This document shows, piece by piece, positions 27,645 through 37,336 of a stretch of 64,000 bases of DNA. The notes under the pieces were generated by a model. That model did not search any database, was not told the DNA's origin, and saw only the letters and a program-made list of their open reading frames with translations. Position 1 is the first letter of the stretch; every line of letters starts with the position of its first letter. The stretch comes from G963667075 sp963667075 (GTDB lineage: Bacteria; Pseudomonadota; Alphaproteobacteria; Micavibrionales; Micavibrionaceae): NCBI GenBank assembly GCA_963667075.1, contig OY762938.1:186001-250000 (forward strand), in the 5' to 3' direction. Position numbers and translations under genes: made by a program.

Positions 27645-30600
27645 TTAGAATTTGTATCCTGCACGGAGGTAACCGCTGTGTGAATCATAGTCTTCTTTTG
27701 CTTCGAAGTCATAGTTCGCAGACAGTTCCCAGTTGTTCACCGTGTAGTATTTCAGACCAGCACCGAGCTCTAATGTGCCTTGTGCAGGGTCCATACCATC
27801 TGTTTTGAACGCTGTTGTGCCACCGATGAATCTGGATGATGTTTCAACATCATCGCCGATCAGGTCATAACGGTATCCAACGCGAACTTCAGGAACGACT
27901 TTACCACCGGCATTGTCATCGAATTCCCAAGACGCATCAACACCAAGACCGAGTTCGAACACGCTTACGTCGCCATTATCAACAACGAGGCCTGCATCAC
28001 CAGCTCCTGTTTCTGTGTAGTCATCAGCATCATAGTACACATAGTTTGCCATCACGTTAGGTGTAACCGTTGTTTGGTCATATGTGTAATCGCGACCGAG
28101 TTCTGCCTGAATTTGGAACAGGTCAGCATCAAAGTCACCATTTGCATTCAGACCAGCTACACCACCAACATTGTGACGTGTCGTGTCAACACTCTGGTGC
28201 GCATAAGCCACCATACCATTAAGGTATGTTGTCTCATCCAGGTCGTAGTCACCGTACAATGTGAACTGATAGGAGTCGATTTCTGTATCAGTGGTGTTTG
28301 CATTGTCTGATTCTACATCTGTATCACCATATGAGAATGCGAGACCAACAATACCGTTTTCAGACAGGTTTGCTGTATCAATACCAGCAGCCAGACCGTA
28401 TGTATCAGTATCGTAGCCATCAATACCATCACGGCTGTCTTGATCACCAGATTGACCGAAGGCTTGTGCCCAGACGCGAAGGCCTTGTGCACTATTACCG
28501 GCAGCCATACCTGTATCATGACCATGACGCAGTTCAGCCATACGTTGGCTTGTCAGAGACAGAGACTGGTTGGACACTGTCAAAGCACCAACAATATGAC
28601 CATTGTCTGCTGTAGGCTGTACAGATTCTACGAGTTCATCAATCGTAGAAGAGCTTGCACCAACAACGTTATCATAAACAGCCTGGAGGTTACTATCAGC
28701 AGCTTGATATTGAGCATTTGAAACAGCCAACATCGCATCAGCCGCCGCCGCATTGTTCCCTGTAGCTGTCACGCTTGCTGTAGAAACAGCACGCAGCTCA
28801 AGAACGATGTCAGAGGCATCAGCACCAGCCAAAGCAACAGCAGCATCACTACCATCCAACGCATATACGTTGAAGAGAGCAAAGTTATCAGCAATAGCTT
28901 CACCGCCAGCAGCCGGCGCATTTGTCAAAGCACCTGTACCGTCGATAACCAGGAACTCATCACCACTGGAGAACACACCAGTGCCTTTAAGTGCGGAGAG
29001 TGACATTGTGTTGGCTTCTGAGTTATCAAACTGATCAAAATCAGCGGCTGCGCCAGAAGTCAAAGTAGCTGAGTTATCAGCATTTGCCGCTGTTTTACCC
29101 AAAACAACCTGCAACGTACCTTCAGCAGCACCGGCGACAACGTCACCAACTGTTACATTAGCACCTTCGTCGATACGCATTGTACCATCAACGTCCAGAT
29201 TACCAGCAATCTCGGCATCAGCAGAAAAACGTGCTGTTGCTTCTTCGTTAACAGTAATATCGTTCAATGTTGTAGCACCGATAACACCTAGGAAAGTAAC
29301 ATTCGATGTTGTTGTGCCATCACCGATAACCAGATCACCACGACCAGCAACGTCAGAATCAATTGTACCAGAAACAACCTGTGCTGATGTTCCAAGGAAC
29401 TGCAAGGTATCATCCTGTCCCAATGTGATCGCATCAACATACAGATTACCTGTTGTTGTCACTGTATCAGCATCGGCATGTGAAGCCATTGTCAAAGCAC
29501 CAACTGAAGCTGAGCTTGTACCGACATTGCCTGTAATAGCCGTTGTAGCACCACCACCATTTGTGATCGTGAGTGTACCATCACCATCAGCCGCAGCCAC
29601 GACATTAGCCGTCAAATCATAACCAGCTGTCATGCTCAAGGCACCAGTACCATTCAGGGTCACTGTTGTAGCAGCAACTTCATCTGTTGCAGTCAGAGTT
29701 TTCGTTGTTGCAACATCAATAGCAGCCAGAGAGGCTGTTCCACCGATAGCACCTGTTACCGTAACGTCTTCATCAACATTCAATGTACCCACACCAGCTG
29801 AAGAACCGTCAACCGCACCAGTTACAGCACCACCAGTAATCTGCAGTGTACCAGCAACTGTTGAATCGGTCGTCAATGTGCCAGCACTATTAAGCAATGT
29901 AGCACCTGAACCAATAGTTGTAGCCCCTACTGTCAGATCTGCAGCAGAATCAAGTATTGTACCTGAACCTGAAACTGTCAAAGTATCAAGGTTAGATGTA
30001 GAAGCTGTCGCCTGTGTCACAGTATTGCTACCGGAAACAACCAGAGCAACCGTATCAGCTGCACCGCCACCAGCAATTGCGCCAGTAACTGTCATATCGC
30101 CAGCAGAAGAATCAAACGTCGCTGTCACAGTATCTGTACCGGAGTTATCACCGAGAGAAATACCGTTTGTTGTTGTCACATCAGCTTGGAAAGTCACAAA
30201 CTGATCATTGCCGTCATTATTAACAGTAATGCTACCAACCGATGTGGCACCAATAACACCGGAGAATGTCACGCCATCAGCGTGCGTGTTCGTTACAACG
30301 ATAGCACCATCATCAGCGTCACCAGCATCAATTGCAGATGTTACTGTCTGACCAGCTGCAGTTCCGTCAAACGTAATAGTAGTTGTACCACCACCATTGC
30401 CAGCGAGTTCATCGTCAAGCGTAATCGTACCGGATGTCACATCACCGCTCACCAGCAACGTAACTGTGTTGTCATCCGTATCATCGTTACCAGTCAGCGT
30501 AATAGTACCTGTACCGAGGTCGATATCACCATTTACATCAATCGTAATTGTTTCTGTGCTGGCATCTACTGAGTCAATTGCTGTTACAGCAATATTCATA

Positions 30601-31013
30601 GCGTCCAGAGAACCGACATCAATATCGCCATCAATTGTTATCGTTGCGTCTGTATCGTCTTCAGTGTTGGTAAATGTCAGTGTCTGACCTGTTACACTTG
30701 CTGTAATAGCAGCAACTGTATCATCGCCATCACCGATTGTGTCGCCATCAGCCAAGGTAACTGTTGCGCTACCATTAACTTGCAGGTCATGGCTATCTGT
30801 CGCTTCGGCAGCCGCAGCCGTACCATTGGTATTAGCCCCCCAGTTAAACGGGCTAGTCGCCAATTCGTCGGCGTCAAACGATCCACTATCATCTGCATCA
30901 ACGGAAATCTCATCCGCTGCATAAGCAGGTGTAACCGCCAATGGCGCTACAAACGCACCTACGGCCACAAGCGCTGTACCAGCCAGCAATGTTTTTCTTA
31001 AATCTAGTTTCAT
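27645..31013 (-). CDS. Type V autotransporter with beta-helix passenger
   Basis: A 1122-residue surface protein. A signal peptide (1-32, cut after PAYA) is followed by an extended passenger domain (about 33-830). The passenger is rich in Asp, Thr, Gly, Ala and Val, lacks cysteine and shows repeated short strands such as GTLQITGGAVTG, typical of a parallel beta-helix. The C-terminal 250 residues form the autotransporter barrel: GLRVWAQAFGQ opens it, strands such as YGLAAGID and NGMVAYAHQS follow, and the chain ends GYLRAGYKF with the terminal Phe needed by BamA. GTGGAG precedes the ATG. Function (adhesion, coat, other) cannot be read from the sequence. Its strong terminator and separate leader suggest an independently regulated, perhaps abundant protein. 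Confidence 0.9.
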   Translation of the reverse strand: MKLDLRKTLLAGTALVAVGAFVAPLAVTPAYAADEISVDADDSGSFDADELATSPFNWGANTNGTAAAAEATDSHDLQVNGSATVTLADGDTIGDGDDTVAAITASVTGQTLTFTNTEDDTDATITIDGDIDVGSLDAMNIAVTAIDSVDASTETITIDVNGDIDLGTGTITLTGNDDTDDNTVTLLVSGDVTSGTITLDDELAGNGGGTTTITFDGTAAGQTVTSAIDAGDADDGAIVVTNTHADGVTFSGVIGATSVGSITVNNDGNDQFVTFQADVTTTNGISLGDNSGTDTVTATFDSSAGDMTVTGAIAGGGAADTVALVVSGSNTVTQATASTSNLDTLTVSGSGTILDSAADLTVGATTIGSGATLLNSAGTLTTDSTVAGTLQITGGAVTGAVDGSSAGVGTLNVDEDVTVTGAIGGTASLAAIDVATTKTLTATDEVAATTVTLNGTGALSMTAGYDLTANVVAAADGDGTLTITNGGGATTAITGNVGTSSASVGALTMASHADADTVTTTGNLYVDAITLGQDDTLQFLGTSAQVVSGTIDSDVAGRGDLVIGDGTTTSNVTFLGVIGATTLNDITVNEEATARFSADAEIAGNLDVDGTMRIDEGANVTVGDVVAGAAEGTLQVVLGKTAANADNSATLTSGAAADFDQFDNSEANTMSLSALKGTGVFSSGDEFLVIDGTGALTNAPAAGGEAIADNFALFNVYALDGSDAAVALAGADASDIVLELRAVSTASVTATGNNAAAADAMLAVSNAQYQAADSNLQAVYDNVVGASSSTIDELVESVQPTADNGHIVGALTVSNQSLSLTSQRMAELRHGHDTGMAAGNSAQGLRVWAQAFGQSGDQDSRDGIDGYDTDTYGLAAGIDTANLSENGIVGLAFSYGDTDVESDNANTTDTEIDSYQFTLYGDYDLDETTYLNGMVAYAHQSVDTTRHNVGGVAGLNANGDFDADLFQIQAELGRDYTYDQTTVTPNVMANYVYYDADDYTETGAGDAGLVVDNGDVSVFELGLGVDASWEFDDNAGGKVVPEVRVGYRYDLIGDDVETSSRFIGGTTAFKTDGMDPAQGTLELGAGLKYYTVNNWELSANYDFEAKEDYDSHSGYLRAGYKF

Positions 31014-31400
31014 ATTATATCTCCACTCACTAGTTTCAGATTAAAAATTAAAGTTAAACAAAAAAGGGCGACCTCACGTTGTCCTGCGCAAGATCAAAAA
31101 TAAAGAAAGGTGATTACATGCATCATACATAATTCCTGTAATCAAACGTCGTTGATTTATCCACGGACAATAATCTTAAGTGAATCACTAAAGACTGTAG
31201 TATTTTTACCAGAGGAGACGCCCCCCTCCAACCCTCTATTTATTGGTTCATAACAATAATCTTCAGACTGTTGCTTTTTTACAACAAGAGCGGATATTTT
31301 TGCACAGGAACCGAATCGAAAAAGCAAAAACAAATGCGCCGCCCCCCTTGCCTGTTCGGGGTGCGGCGCATCAGATCCTGCAAATAATATAACGTTATGA
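31014..31400. other. Intergenic leader of the autotransporter with an inverted repeat
   Basis: This 387-base gap holds no supported gene. It contains an inverted repeat GATTACA/TGTAATC (31112-31118 and 31137-31143, 18 bases between) about 100 bases upstream of the autotransporter ATG, a possible operator or hairpin. It also contains a near-match DnaA 9-mer (TTATCCACG at about 31156) and the terminator of the IalB gene at the far end. I could not place a promoter confidently. Confidence 0.4.
31335..31370 (-). terminator. Terminator of the octaheme cytochrome operon
   Basis: TGCGCCGC pairs with GCGGCGCA, extended by a CCCC/GGGG inner stem, and is followed on the minus strand by TTTGTTTTTG. It lies 30 bases past the IalB stop. 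Confidence 0.8.
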
Positions 31401-31997
31401 TTACAACACAGTAATCGCTTTTGTTAATCCTTTTAACGATAGCTTAATAATCACATTACGACCGTTATCTGCCTTGAACTGAAAGTTAGCCACAGAGCCT
31501 TTTTTCATTTTTTCAAGAATCTCCGGCGTAAGGGTTACATGAGAAAAACAACCAGCCGGTGTACAACTTCTTATTGCAAACTTAAAGGCCTCTTTCTGCT
31601 CATCAATTTGCATCTGCACACCAGAAGGCAGCAAGATCCCTAAAGGCAGAATGATAATACCAGCCGCTTCTTTATCTTTCCCTTTTGGAAAACCAATTTT
31701 AAACTCGGCAATGCGCTCCCCGGTCTCCTTAACGGAGATTAACTGAAACACTTCACATGCTTTCCTGTTTCCTTGCTTGTCTTTACGGCAACGAATATTC
31801 CACGGAGACGCGGGCGGTGACGTTTTTCTGGTCCCGCTCTCAGTCGTCGTGCGTCTTGCTACCTGTTTTACTTCCTGAGCCGTCTTCTTTACAGCTTTTT
31901 CAACAACAGCATCATCGGAACCGCGCCCCATAACAAAAAAGACAACAACCCCTACCAGCACAATAACAAGCGCTGACACTATAAATTTATGTTTCAT
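31401..31997 (-). CDS. Membrane-anchored IalB-family (invasion-associated locus B) protein
   Basis: The protein has an N-terminal membrane anchor (about 5-22, SALVIVLVGVVVFFVMG) and an IalB domain from about residue 60. Recognisable positions are WNIRCRK and CEVFQL (first Cys pair), LPLGILLPSGVQMQID and FAIRSCTPAGCFSHVTL (second Cys pair). IalB was named from Bartonella, but the family is widespread in alphaproteobacteria, where its role is unclear. I use the ATG at 31997; a TTG four codons earlier is possible. It is the third gene of an operon with a cytochrome b (18 bases away) and an octaheme cytochrome c, suggesting a periplasmic accessory role there. Confidence 0.8.
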   Translation of the reverse strand: MKHKFIVSALVIVLVGVVVFFVMGRGSDDAVVEKAVKKTAQEVKQVARRTTTESGTRKTSPPASPWNIRCRKDKQGNRKACEVFQLISVKETGERIAEFKIGFPKGKDKEAAGIIILPLGILLPSGVQMQIDEQKEAFKFAIRSCTPAGCFSHVTLTPEILEKMKKGSVANFQFKADNGRNVIIKLSLKGLTKAITVL

Positions 31998-32015
31998 AAT
32001 AATATCCAAATTACC

Positions 32016-32756
32016 CTAGTCCCTCATTGGGACAGTTTTAGTTTCCTTATAAAAAGCTTCCTCCACCTCTGTCATTTCAATGTTGTCATAACCGGTAATC
32101 ATTGTCCTGATATAATGGAACACTGTTTTACCCGTCGTCGTCATATAAATATGGACAATAATGAAAGCCGCCATCATATATGCCGCACCAGTATGGACGA
32201 AAGCTACAATCTTCAGCCCCTGCAACGCCCAGCTATAATCATCCCACAGATCATAAAGAAGATAGAGAAGCCCGCTGGCCCACAAGGCCGGTCCGATTAT
32301 AACCATGAAACTCAAATATGCCAGAGACTGCAAGGCATTTTGCTTTCTTTGTAACGACTTTTTATAAGGATGAGCCTCCCCCACCAGCATACCATAGAGG
32401 TAATAACGCACAACACGCCTTACCCCACCTCTGATTAGATATTGCTTCCACTGCCCTGTTGTAAAGTTCCAAAATGTCGTGAACAGCCACAAGATCAGGA
32501 GTAAGATAGCCGCCACCGTATGAATCTCAACAGCTTCCTCAAAATCTACATAGCCATGCCACCCATGCAGCCCCAAACCGGTAAAAAGAAGTGTAAAAAC
32601 CAGCAAGGCCTGAGACCAATGCCAAAAACGTTCATAACGGGTATAAACCATAGCCTCATGCTTCAGTGCCCGGCTTTTTTGCATAAGCTTCAACCGCTTC
32701 ATGGCTTTTTTCTTATCCATTCTGTCGGGCACATTCTGCGTAGTATCGTTCGTCAT
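32016..32756 (-). CDS. Cytochrome b561-type diheme membrane protein
   Basis: A 246-residue integral membrane protein like the b-type cytochrome subunits of formate dehydrogenase, Ni/Fe hydrogenase and thiosulfate reductase. Four transmembrane helices are visible. Haem-ligand candidates include His in FWHWSQALLVFTLL, VEIHTVAAILLLILW, VAFVHTGAAYMM and FIIVHIYMTTTG. AAGGGGAT precedes the ATG at 32756, three bases after the octaheme cytochrome stop. It probably connects the quinone pool to the octaheme cytochrome. Confidence 0.85.
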   Translation of the reverse strand: MTNDTTQNVPDRMDKKKAMKRLKLMQKSRALKHEAMVYTRYERFWHWSQALLVFTLLFTGLGLHGWHGYVDFEEAVEIHTVAAILLLILWLFTTFWNFTTGQWKQYLIRGGVRRVVRYYLYGMLVGEAHPYKKSLQRKQNALQSLAYLSFMVIIGPALWASGLLYLLYDLWDDYSWALQGLKIVAFVHTGAAYMMAAFIIVHIYMTTTGKTVFHYIRTMITGYDNIEMTEVEEAFYKETKTVPMRD

Positions 32757-32759
32757 GAT

Positions 32760-34382
32760 CTATCCCCTTTTCTTCAAGATAATACGTGCCGTTGCATGAG
32801 CCGCCACCAAAGCAAAGGCCCCAAGCAACATCAGCGCCCCCAACATATCCAACCACGGCAGGTTGTCCCTGCCCGGCATATAGAAACCGGCCAGATGTTT
32901 CAGACGCCCATCTTTTGAATGACATTGACTACAGGCCAAAGCTTCTTCTTCAGGTGCCACCATATGCGCCAAGGGCCAGTACATATACGTATCCACAAAT
33001 CCAAACTTCCCGCTATACGGCACATCGGTGTGTTTCATCGCTTCTTTAATAGATTTTTCCCAATTATAATTCCCCCAATAGGAAGAATCATCATCGCCCC
33101 ACACATGAGTATAAAGCAGATTGTTGAGCTCTGTATCATAAGCCTGCACAGTATGCATGCGTTTGAATGGCCATATACGCGAATTGCGGTCATCCGGCGC
33201 ACCACCAAAATGATTCAAATCTATCGGCGCTTTTGATGGATCAATTTTAGTTTCAAGCGTTGTGTAGTGCGCCACGCCATCAAACCAGTTATAATACGGC
33301 ACTACATTTTCGCCCCACTCAAACCTGCCTTTAATCGTGGCATAGGTTGCACGATGTGTGCCATCGCCTTGCGTATAATCTTTTTCCTTATACGGCTTTC
33401 CATCTTTCAGTTTACCACCCTGACTCCAATCCCAAAGTGTCTTGGTTGCCACGCCGCCGCGGGAAAATTCCGGAATGTGACATGTCTGGCAAGCAACACG
33501 ATCAACATGGTGGTTCATCTTTATACCAACAATTTCATCTTCTTCATGAGGCGATGTCCCGTGACAGGACTCACAGCTCGCCACATTTCGTCTAAAACCG
33601 GGTTCTCCCCTGCCGACAGGATCCACCGCCGTGGTCTTATAACGACTTCCGGACCATTGATGATTTTTCCCTGTATGGCATGCTGTACAAGAGAAATTAA
33701 GCCCATTTGCATCCATGTGAATATCAAGCGCATGATCAGGATTAATCAATGACTGATCAAGATCTCCGTGCTTTACGCCATTACCACCCCCGCCATTAAA
33801 ATGGCACTTACCACAGTTATTACGTGTCGGCAGCCCTACACTTTGTGCAATTTCAGACCAGTTTTTCGGCGGATCATCCCTGAATATATGGTTCATGTCG
33901 GGATGTCCCGGCCCGTTTTGAGTCTTATAATAGGTTCCTGTCTGATCATGACAAACAAGGCAATCAATCTTTGTCTGATCTGAAAAATCAAAGCTGTCGT
34001 CTTTCCAGCCATATCCCGCATGGCAAATCGTACACCCGCCCTCATTTGAGGTGTTATTGCCGCAAAATCCATTAATAAGCGATTTTTTACCAAGCTTCTG
34101 TCCGGTTACGGGATGATCATATTCCCACGTCCAGTGAATGGACTTCATAAACTGATGACCGGCCTCTGTATGGCATTTCAGACAAGCCTGCGTTACATCG
34201 CTACCATTTGCAAAATCCTGTTTCAGGATAGAGAACTTGCTGTGATCCGCCGTTCCGCCAGGCACCTTTAACGAAAGCTGCGGCGTTATCACCTGCTGTG
34301 TCTCAGCCGCCAACAACGCCCCACCCGGGACGAAAACAAAAACCCAGAAAGAAACTGACAGCATCCTATAGACATTCAGCAT
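32760..34382 (-). CDS. Octaheme c-type cytochrome of the tetrathionate reductase (OTR) family, membrane anchored
   Basis: Eight CxxCH haem-c motifs are present (ACLKCH, CTICH, CLVCH, CGKCH, CTACH, CESCH, CQTCH, CSQCH), the number and length expected for the OTR family, which reduces tetrathionate, nitrite or hydroxylamine in vitro. The start at 34382 gives a signal peptide (MLNVYRMLSVSFWVFVFVPG); the frame extends 13 codons upstream without a signal-like sequence. A C-terminal membrane helix (LDMLGALMLLGAFALVAAH) anchors the protein, unlike soluble Shewanella OTR. First gene of a three-gene operon with cytochrome b and an IalB protein. The physiological substrate cannot be told from sequence. 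Confidence 0.88.
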   Translation of the reverse strand: MLNVYRMLSVSFWVFVFVPGGALLAAETQQVITPQLSLKVPGGTADHSKFSILKQDFANGSDVTQACLKCHTEAGHQFMKSIHWTWEYDHPVTGQKLGKKSLINGFCGNNTSNEGGCTICHAGYGWKDDSFDFSDQTKIDCLVCHDQTGTYYKTQNGPGHPDMNHIFRDDPPKNWSEIAQSVGLPTRNNCGKCHFNGGGGNGVKHGDLDQSLINPDHALDIHMDANGLNFSCTACHTGKNHQWSGSRYKTTAVDPVGRGEPGFRRNVASCESCHGTSPHEEDEIVGIKMNHHVDRVACQTCHIPEFSRGGVATKTLWDWSQGGKLKDGKPYKEKDYTQGDGTHRATYATIKGRFEWGENVVPYYNWFDGVAHYTTLETKIDPSKAPIDLNHFGGAPDDRNSRIWPFKRMHTVQAYDTELNNLLYTHVWGDDDSSYWGNYNWEKSIKEAMKHTDVPYSGKFGFVDTYMYWPLAHMVAPEEEALACSQCHSKDGRLKHLAGFYMPGRDNLPWLDMLGALMLLGAFALVAAHATARIILKKRG

Positions 34383-34481
34383 TTTTATATCCCCACACTC
34401 AAAAAACTTTGAACAAGTCATAAAATTCTAAAGCATAAAACCTTATCATGCAAGCGAGGGAATTTAAACTGAAACGTGTAT

Positions 34482-35525
34482 CTATATTAATTTTAGAAGA
34501 ATAAGCCCTTTATCTATTTGAACGCTCAGTTTTTCCTGGACGCTCTGCAGCTTAAGAAGTCTGGCGATTTTACTTACAACCAGCTCTATAGCCACACAGC
34601 CTGCAAAAACAGCCATAATTGACAAGAATGAATGAAGATAAAGATATTCACTGTTTAGATATTCTTTGTTTTTCAGAAGGTCCAGCCACAAGAACGGACG
34701 AATCAGATTATTTTCATGTATCAGATACACACCAAGCATTGCTGGTGACATAAGGTTTATACTCTTAACAGAGCCAATGTTAAGTTGTTTGAAATATATA
34801 AAAATCAGCACAGAAAGGCACAAAACAAACGGCGTCTTGCTTTGTATAAAATACAGAGGACAGACGGGCAACTCAGTAAACAGAGATAAATAATCAAAAA
34901 CAGCAATTGAAGAGAGTATAGCTATCACGCAAAAAAATGAGGTTAAGAAAATAGTTTTGTTCGATACCGTTTTTTCTTCATAATATTTTCTTACAAAAGC
35001 ACCTATACAATATAGATAGATGAAAAAACAAAGCCCCCCAACCGCCTCATTCAAAAAAGGCACAGTAACAAGAACACTGAACAGAACAAGTAATCTCAGA
35101 TGATCTTTTTTACTTAAATTATCAATTATAATATTGATAAAGGGGCTAAGGATAAGCATACCCACAAAGGCCGTTACAAAACAATACCCGAATGGCAGTA
35201 ATGATTCGATGAAAAGGTCATGCGTTACTTTTTCAGGTGCTGTAGCAAGGAAAAAAATCAAAATAGACAGAGCGTAGAACCAGGTTTTCGCCAATACATT
35301 TATAACGCAATCCCACTTAAACGGTTCTTTGCACAAAAAATACCCCGGCACCAAAACAAAGAAGTTAACACCAATATGCCCGCCAATAGATAAGGCTTGC
35401 GTATAAAATTTGTGAATCTCAACCCCAGGCGCATACGCCCACCCACCATAAACAGAATAGTGGTTTGCAATAATGAGAAGCATCGCAAAGATTCTCAACA
35501 ATCCAAAATTTGACTGTCCAGACAC
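34482..35525 (-). CDS. Acyltransferase-3 family membrane protein
   Basis: A 347-residue integral membrane O-acyltransferase like OafA and YrhL, which acetylate surface polysaccharide or LPS. About ten hydrophobic segments are seen. The conserved histidine in LLIIANHYSVYGG near the N-terminus is the catalytic candidate, with the following GGHIGVNFFVLVPGYFL segment also typical. The start is GTG at 35525 with GGGTAG upstream. Base composition looks more AT-rich than its neighbours. It lies within 2 kb of a broken integrase and tRNA-Pro, so it may have been acquired horizontally. Confidence 0.8.
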   Translation of the reverse strand: MSGQSNFGLLRIFAMLLIIANHYSVYGGWAYAPGVEIHKFYTQALSIGGHIGVNFFVLVPGYFLCKEPFKWDCVINVLAKTWFYALSILIFFLATAPEKVTHDLFIESLLPFGYCFVTAFVGMLILSPFINIIIDNLSKKDHLRLLVLFSVLVTVPFLNEAVGGLCFFIYLYCIGAFVRKYYEEKTVSNKTIFLTSFFCVIAILSSIAVFDYLSLFTELPVCPLYFIQSKTPFVLCLSVLIFIYFKQLNIGSVKSINLMSPAMLGVYLIHENNLIRPFLWLDLLKNKEYLNSEYLYLHSFLSIMAVFAGCVAIELVVSKIARLLKLQSVQEKLSVQIDKGLILLKLI

Positions 35526-35700
35526 AACAACTACCCAAATTTAACCTTAATATTTACAGCCCAGATTACATTTCAACTATCTAGAGGATAAAGAAAAAGA
35601 ATGAATAGAACGTAAAAATACAATCATCCCGGATAACTTCTTTACAATTTGACATCTCGTTAATTATGGAATACATAAAATCGAACCCCATGGAGATGAT

Positions 35701-36741
35701 ATGACTAATTTTAATGCTGAACACTATTCAACAGACATAGCAAAACGCTTTTTTGCTGTACTCAACCTTCAGCCAATGAAAGATGCCGTAGTAAATTCGT
35801 CCAACATTGCAGACAGCAGGGATGAGATATATGGCTGGTATCAATACCTTCAAGAAACCTTTCAGGATTTAACAGCATCCAACATAAAAGATATCTACTG
35901 GGCACTAAAATCAAAAATTTCATCCGGTGAGATCGGGATTGTACACATCGTTTTTTTTACAGATGATGAAAATGAACCCGTTCAAGACAAACATCCTCTT
36001 TTAAGAACCGTCGATTTTGTCGCGCACCTGAAACGTTCTGTCCAAGCTTACTCACGCAAGGCCATAGATTGGACACCTCTGGAAACACACAGTAAACGTT
36101 TTAAAGAACTAGGAGACCATTACGATCCTTTAAATATTAGGCCGCTGATAACACACCTGTTTCTCGATGTAGAAGACGATGATCTTTATCATAGTATCGG
36201 TTATAAAAATCCAGCCATAGAAGACGCGCTAAACAACGCAATAAAATATGAGAAAGATGTTGAACAATTTGCCATCAATCCCACAGAACTTGTTTCAAGG
36301 CCAGCCATTCTAAAAGAACGCCTTGCTCTCCTCCTTCCCCCTTATACGGACATCCGGCAAGCCGATGTACCGGCTTTAATGAAGTGGGAAGCGCTGGCTG
36401 ATAAAGCACTGGGAGAACTCACATTGCCTGAAATCCAGTCTGTCTATCAATATTACCGGGATCTGCTTAAACAGGATGGGCACAGCATCACAGAAAACGG
36501 CGCATTAAGTGTCATTATCTCTGAAATACAATCGGTTTGCCGTACAAATGAACGGCTTAAACCTTATTTACAGTTTGCGCCCCTCATAAATCCCCCCCCT
36601 TGCGATAACAGAGTCAGCCACCTGCTCGGCGCCTCAGGCCGCTATGTAGCCAACCTCGAAGACGCACTGAATCAGGCCATAGCCGCACAAAAATTATCCA
36701 ATCAAAACAACGACCTCTCCCGCGGCCCGTCTAATACATAG
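35701..36741 (+). CDS. Hypothetical protein, 346 aa
   Basis: I do not recognise this protein. It is soluble, mostly helical and acidic, with no signal peptide. The second half contains TDIRQADVPALMKWEALADKAL and YYRDLLKQDGHSITENGALS, suggesting helical repeats. GGAG precedes the ATG at 35701. It faces the opposite direction to the acyltransferase and ends 48 bases before the integrase remnant, so it may be cargo of the former element. Confidence 0.65.
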   Translation: MTNFNAEHYSTDIAKRFFAVLNLQPMKDAVVNSSNIADSRDEIYGWYQYLQETFQDLTASNIKDIYWALKSKISSGEIGIVHIVFFTDDENEPVQDKHPLLRTVDFVAHLKRSVQAYSRKAIDWTPLETHSKRFKELGDHYDPLNIRPLITHLFLDVEDDDLYHSIGYKNPAIEDALNNAIKYEKDVEQFAINPTELVSRPAILKERLALLLPPYTDIRQADVPALMKWEALADKALGELTLPEIQSVYQYYRDLLKQDGHSITENGALSVIISEIQSVCRTNERLKPYLQFAPLINPPPCDNRVSHLLGASGRYVANLEDALNQAIAAQKLSNQNNDLSRGPSNT

Positions 36742-36801
36742 GTTGTATTCCTCTGAGATCGTATTAAATATTCCATTCCCTCGCCCAACTACATCAAAGG
36801 C

Positions 36802-36818
36802 GTATTTAAAGATATGCT
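36802..36818. repeat. 17-bp direct repeat, copy 1
   Basis: GTATTTAAAGATATGCT occurs here and at 37320-37336, 518 bases apart. In both copies the minus strand encodes the same SISLNT in the integrase remnant. It may mark an internal rearrangement of the broken gene or a recombination scar. Confidence 0.6.
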
Positions 36819-37319
36819 AAAGCTATTCCGCAAGCAATGGAGAACCTGTCCTTCTCCTTTGAGATTTATAGACGGTAGAAACTTACCATTGATCCAGCTA
36901 CCTATATTCTTTCCCCAGCCACCAGATTTAGTATGTGTCAGGGCATACAATAGACGTGTATCGTACTGACCAGTTTTTGGTTTTTTCTTTATAAATGCTC
37001 GTGCATCCTCTACATAATCAAAAAAGCCAAGCTCTTGCAAAGCAGGATGTATTGGAACCAGACGTTTCGCTGCTTTCGTCTTAAGTCGCTTTGTTTCTTC
37101 TTCATCAGTAATGCTGAGATACCGAATACTCGTTCTACAGATAAAGCTCCATCCTTATCAATACTACGCTTCATACGTTCCAGCACCTCTGAGAAGTGAT
37201 TGCGTAGCATCTCCTTTACTTCTGCATAGTCTAGCTCTTGCACATCTGGATGACTTATAACCATGCATGCATGATATTCGAGAGCCTTAGACAAGCGCAA
37301 GGCTTCTTTAGGGCAACGT

Positions 37320-37336
37320 GTATTTAAAGATATGCT
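37320..37336. repeat. 17-bp direct repeat, copy 2
   Basis: Second exact copy of GTATTTAAAGATATGCT, in the N-terminal piece of the integrase remnant. Flanking bases differ on both sides. Confidence 0.6.

Noticed and set aside
27836..30922. Many long plus-strand open frames opposite the autotransporter gene
   Set aside because: They arise because the repetitive Asp/Thr/Val-rich passenger lacks stop codons in antisense frames. They have no ribosome sites or recognised domains, and the minus-strand frame has a signal peptide and barrel.
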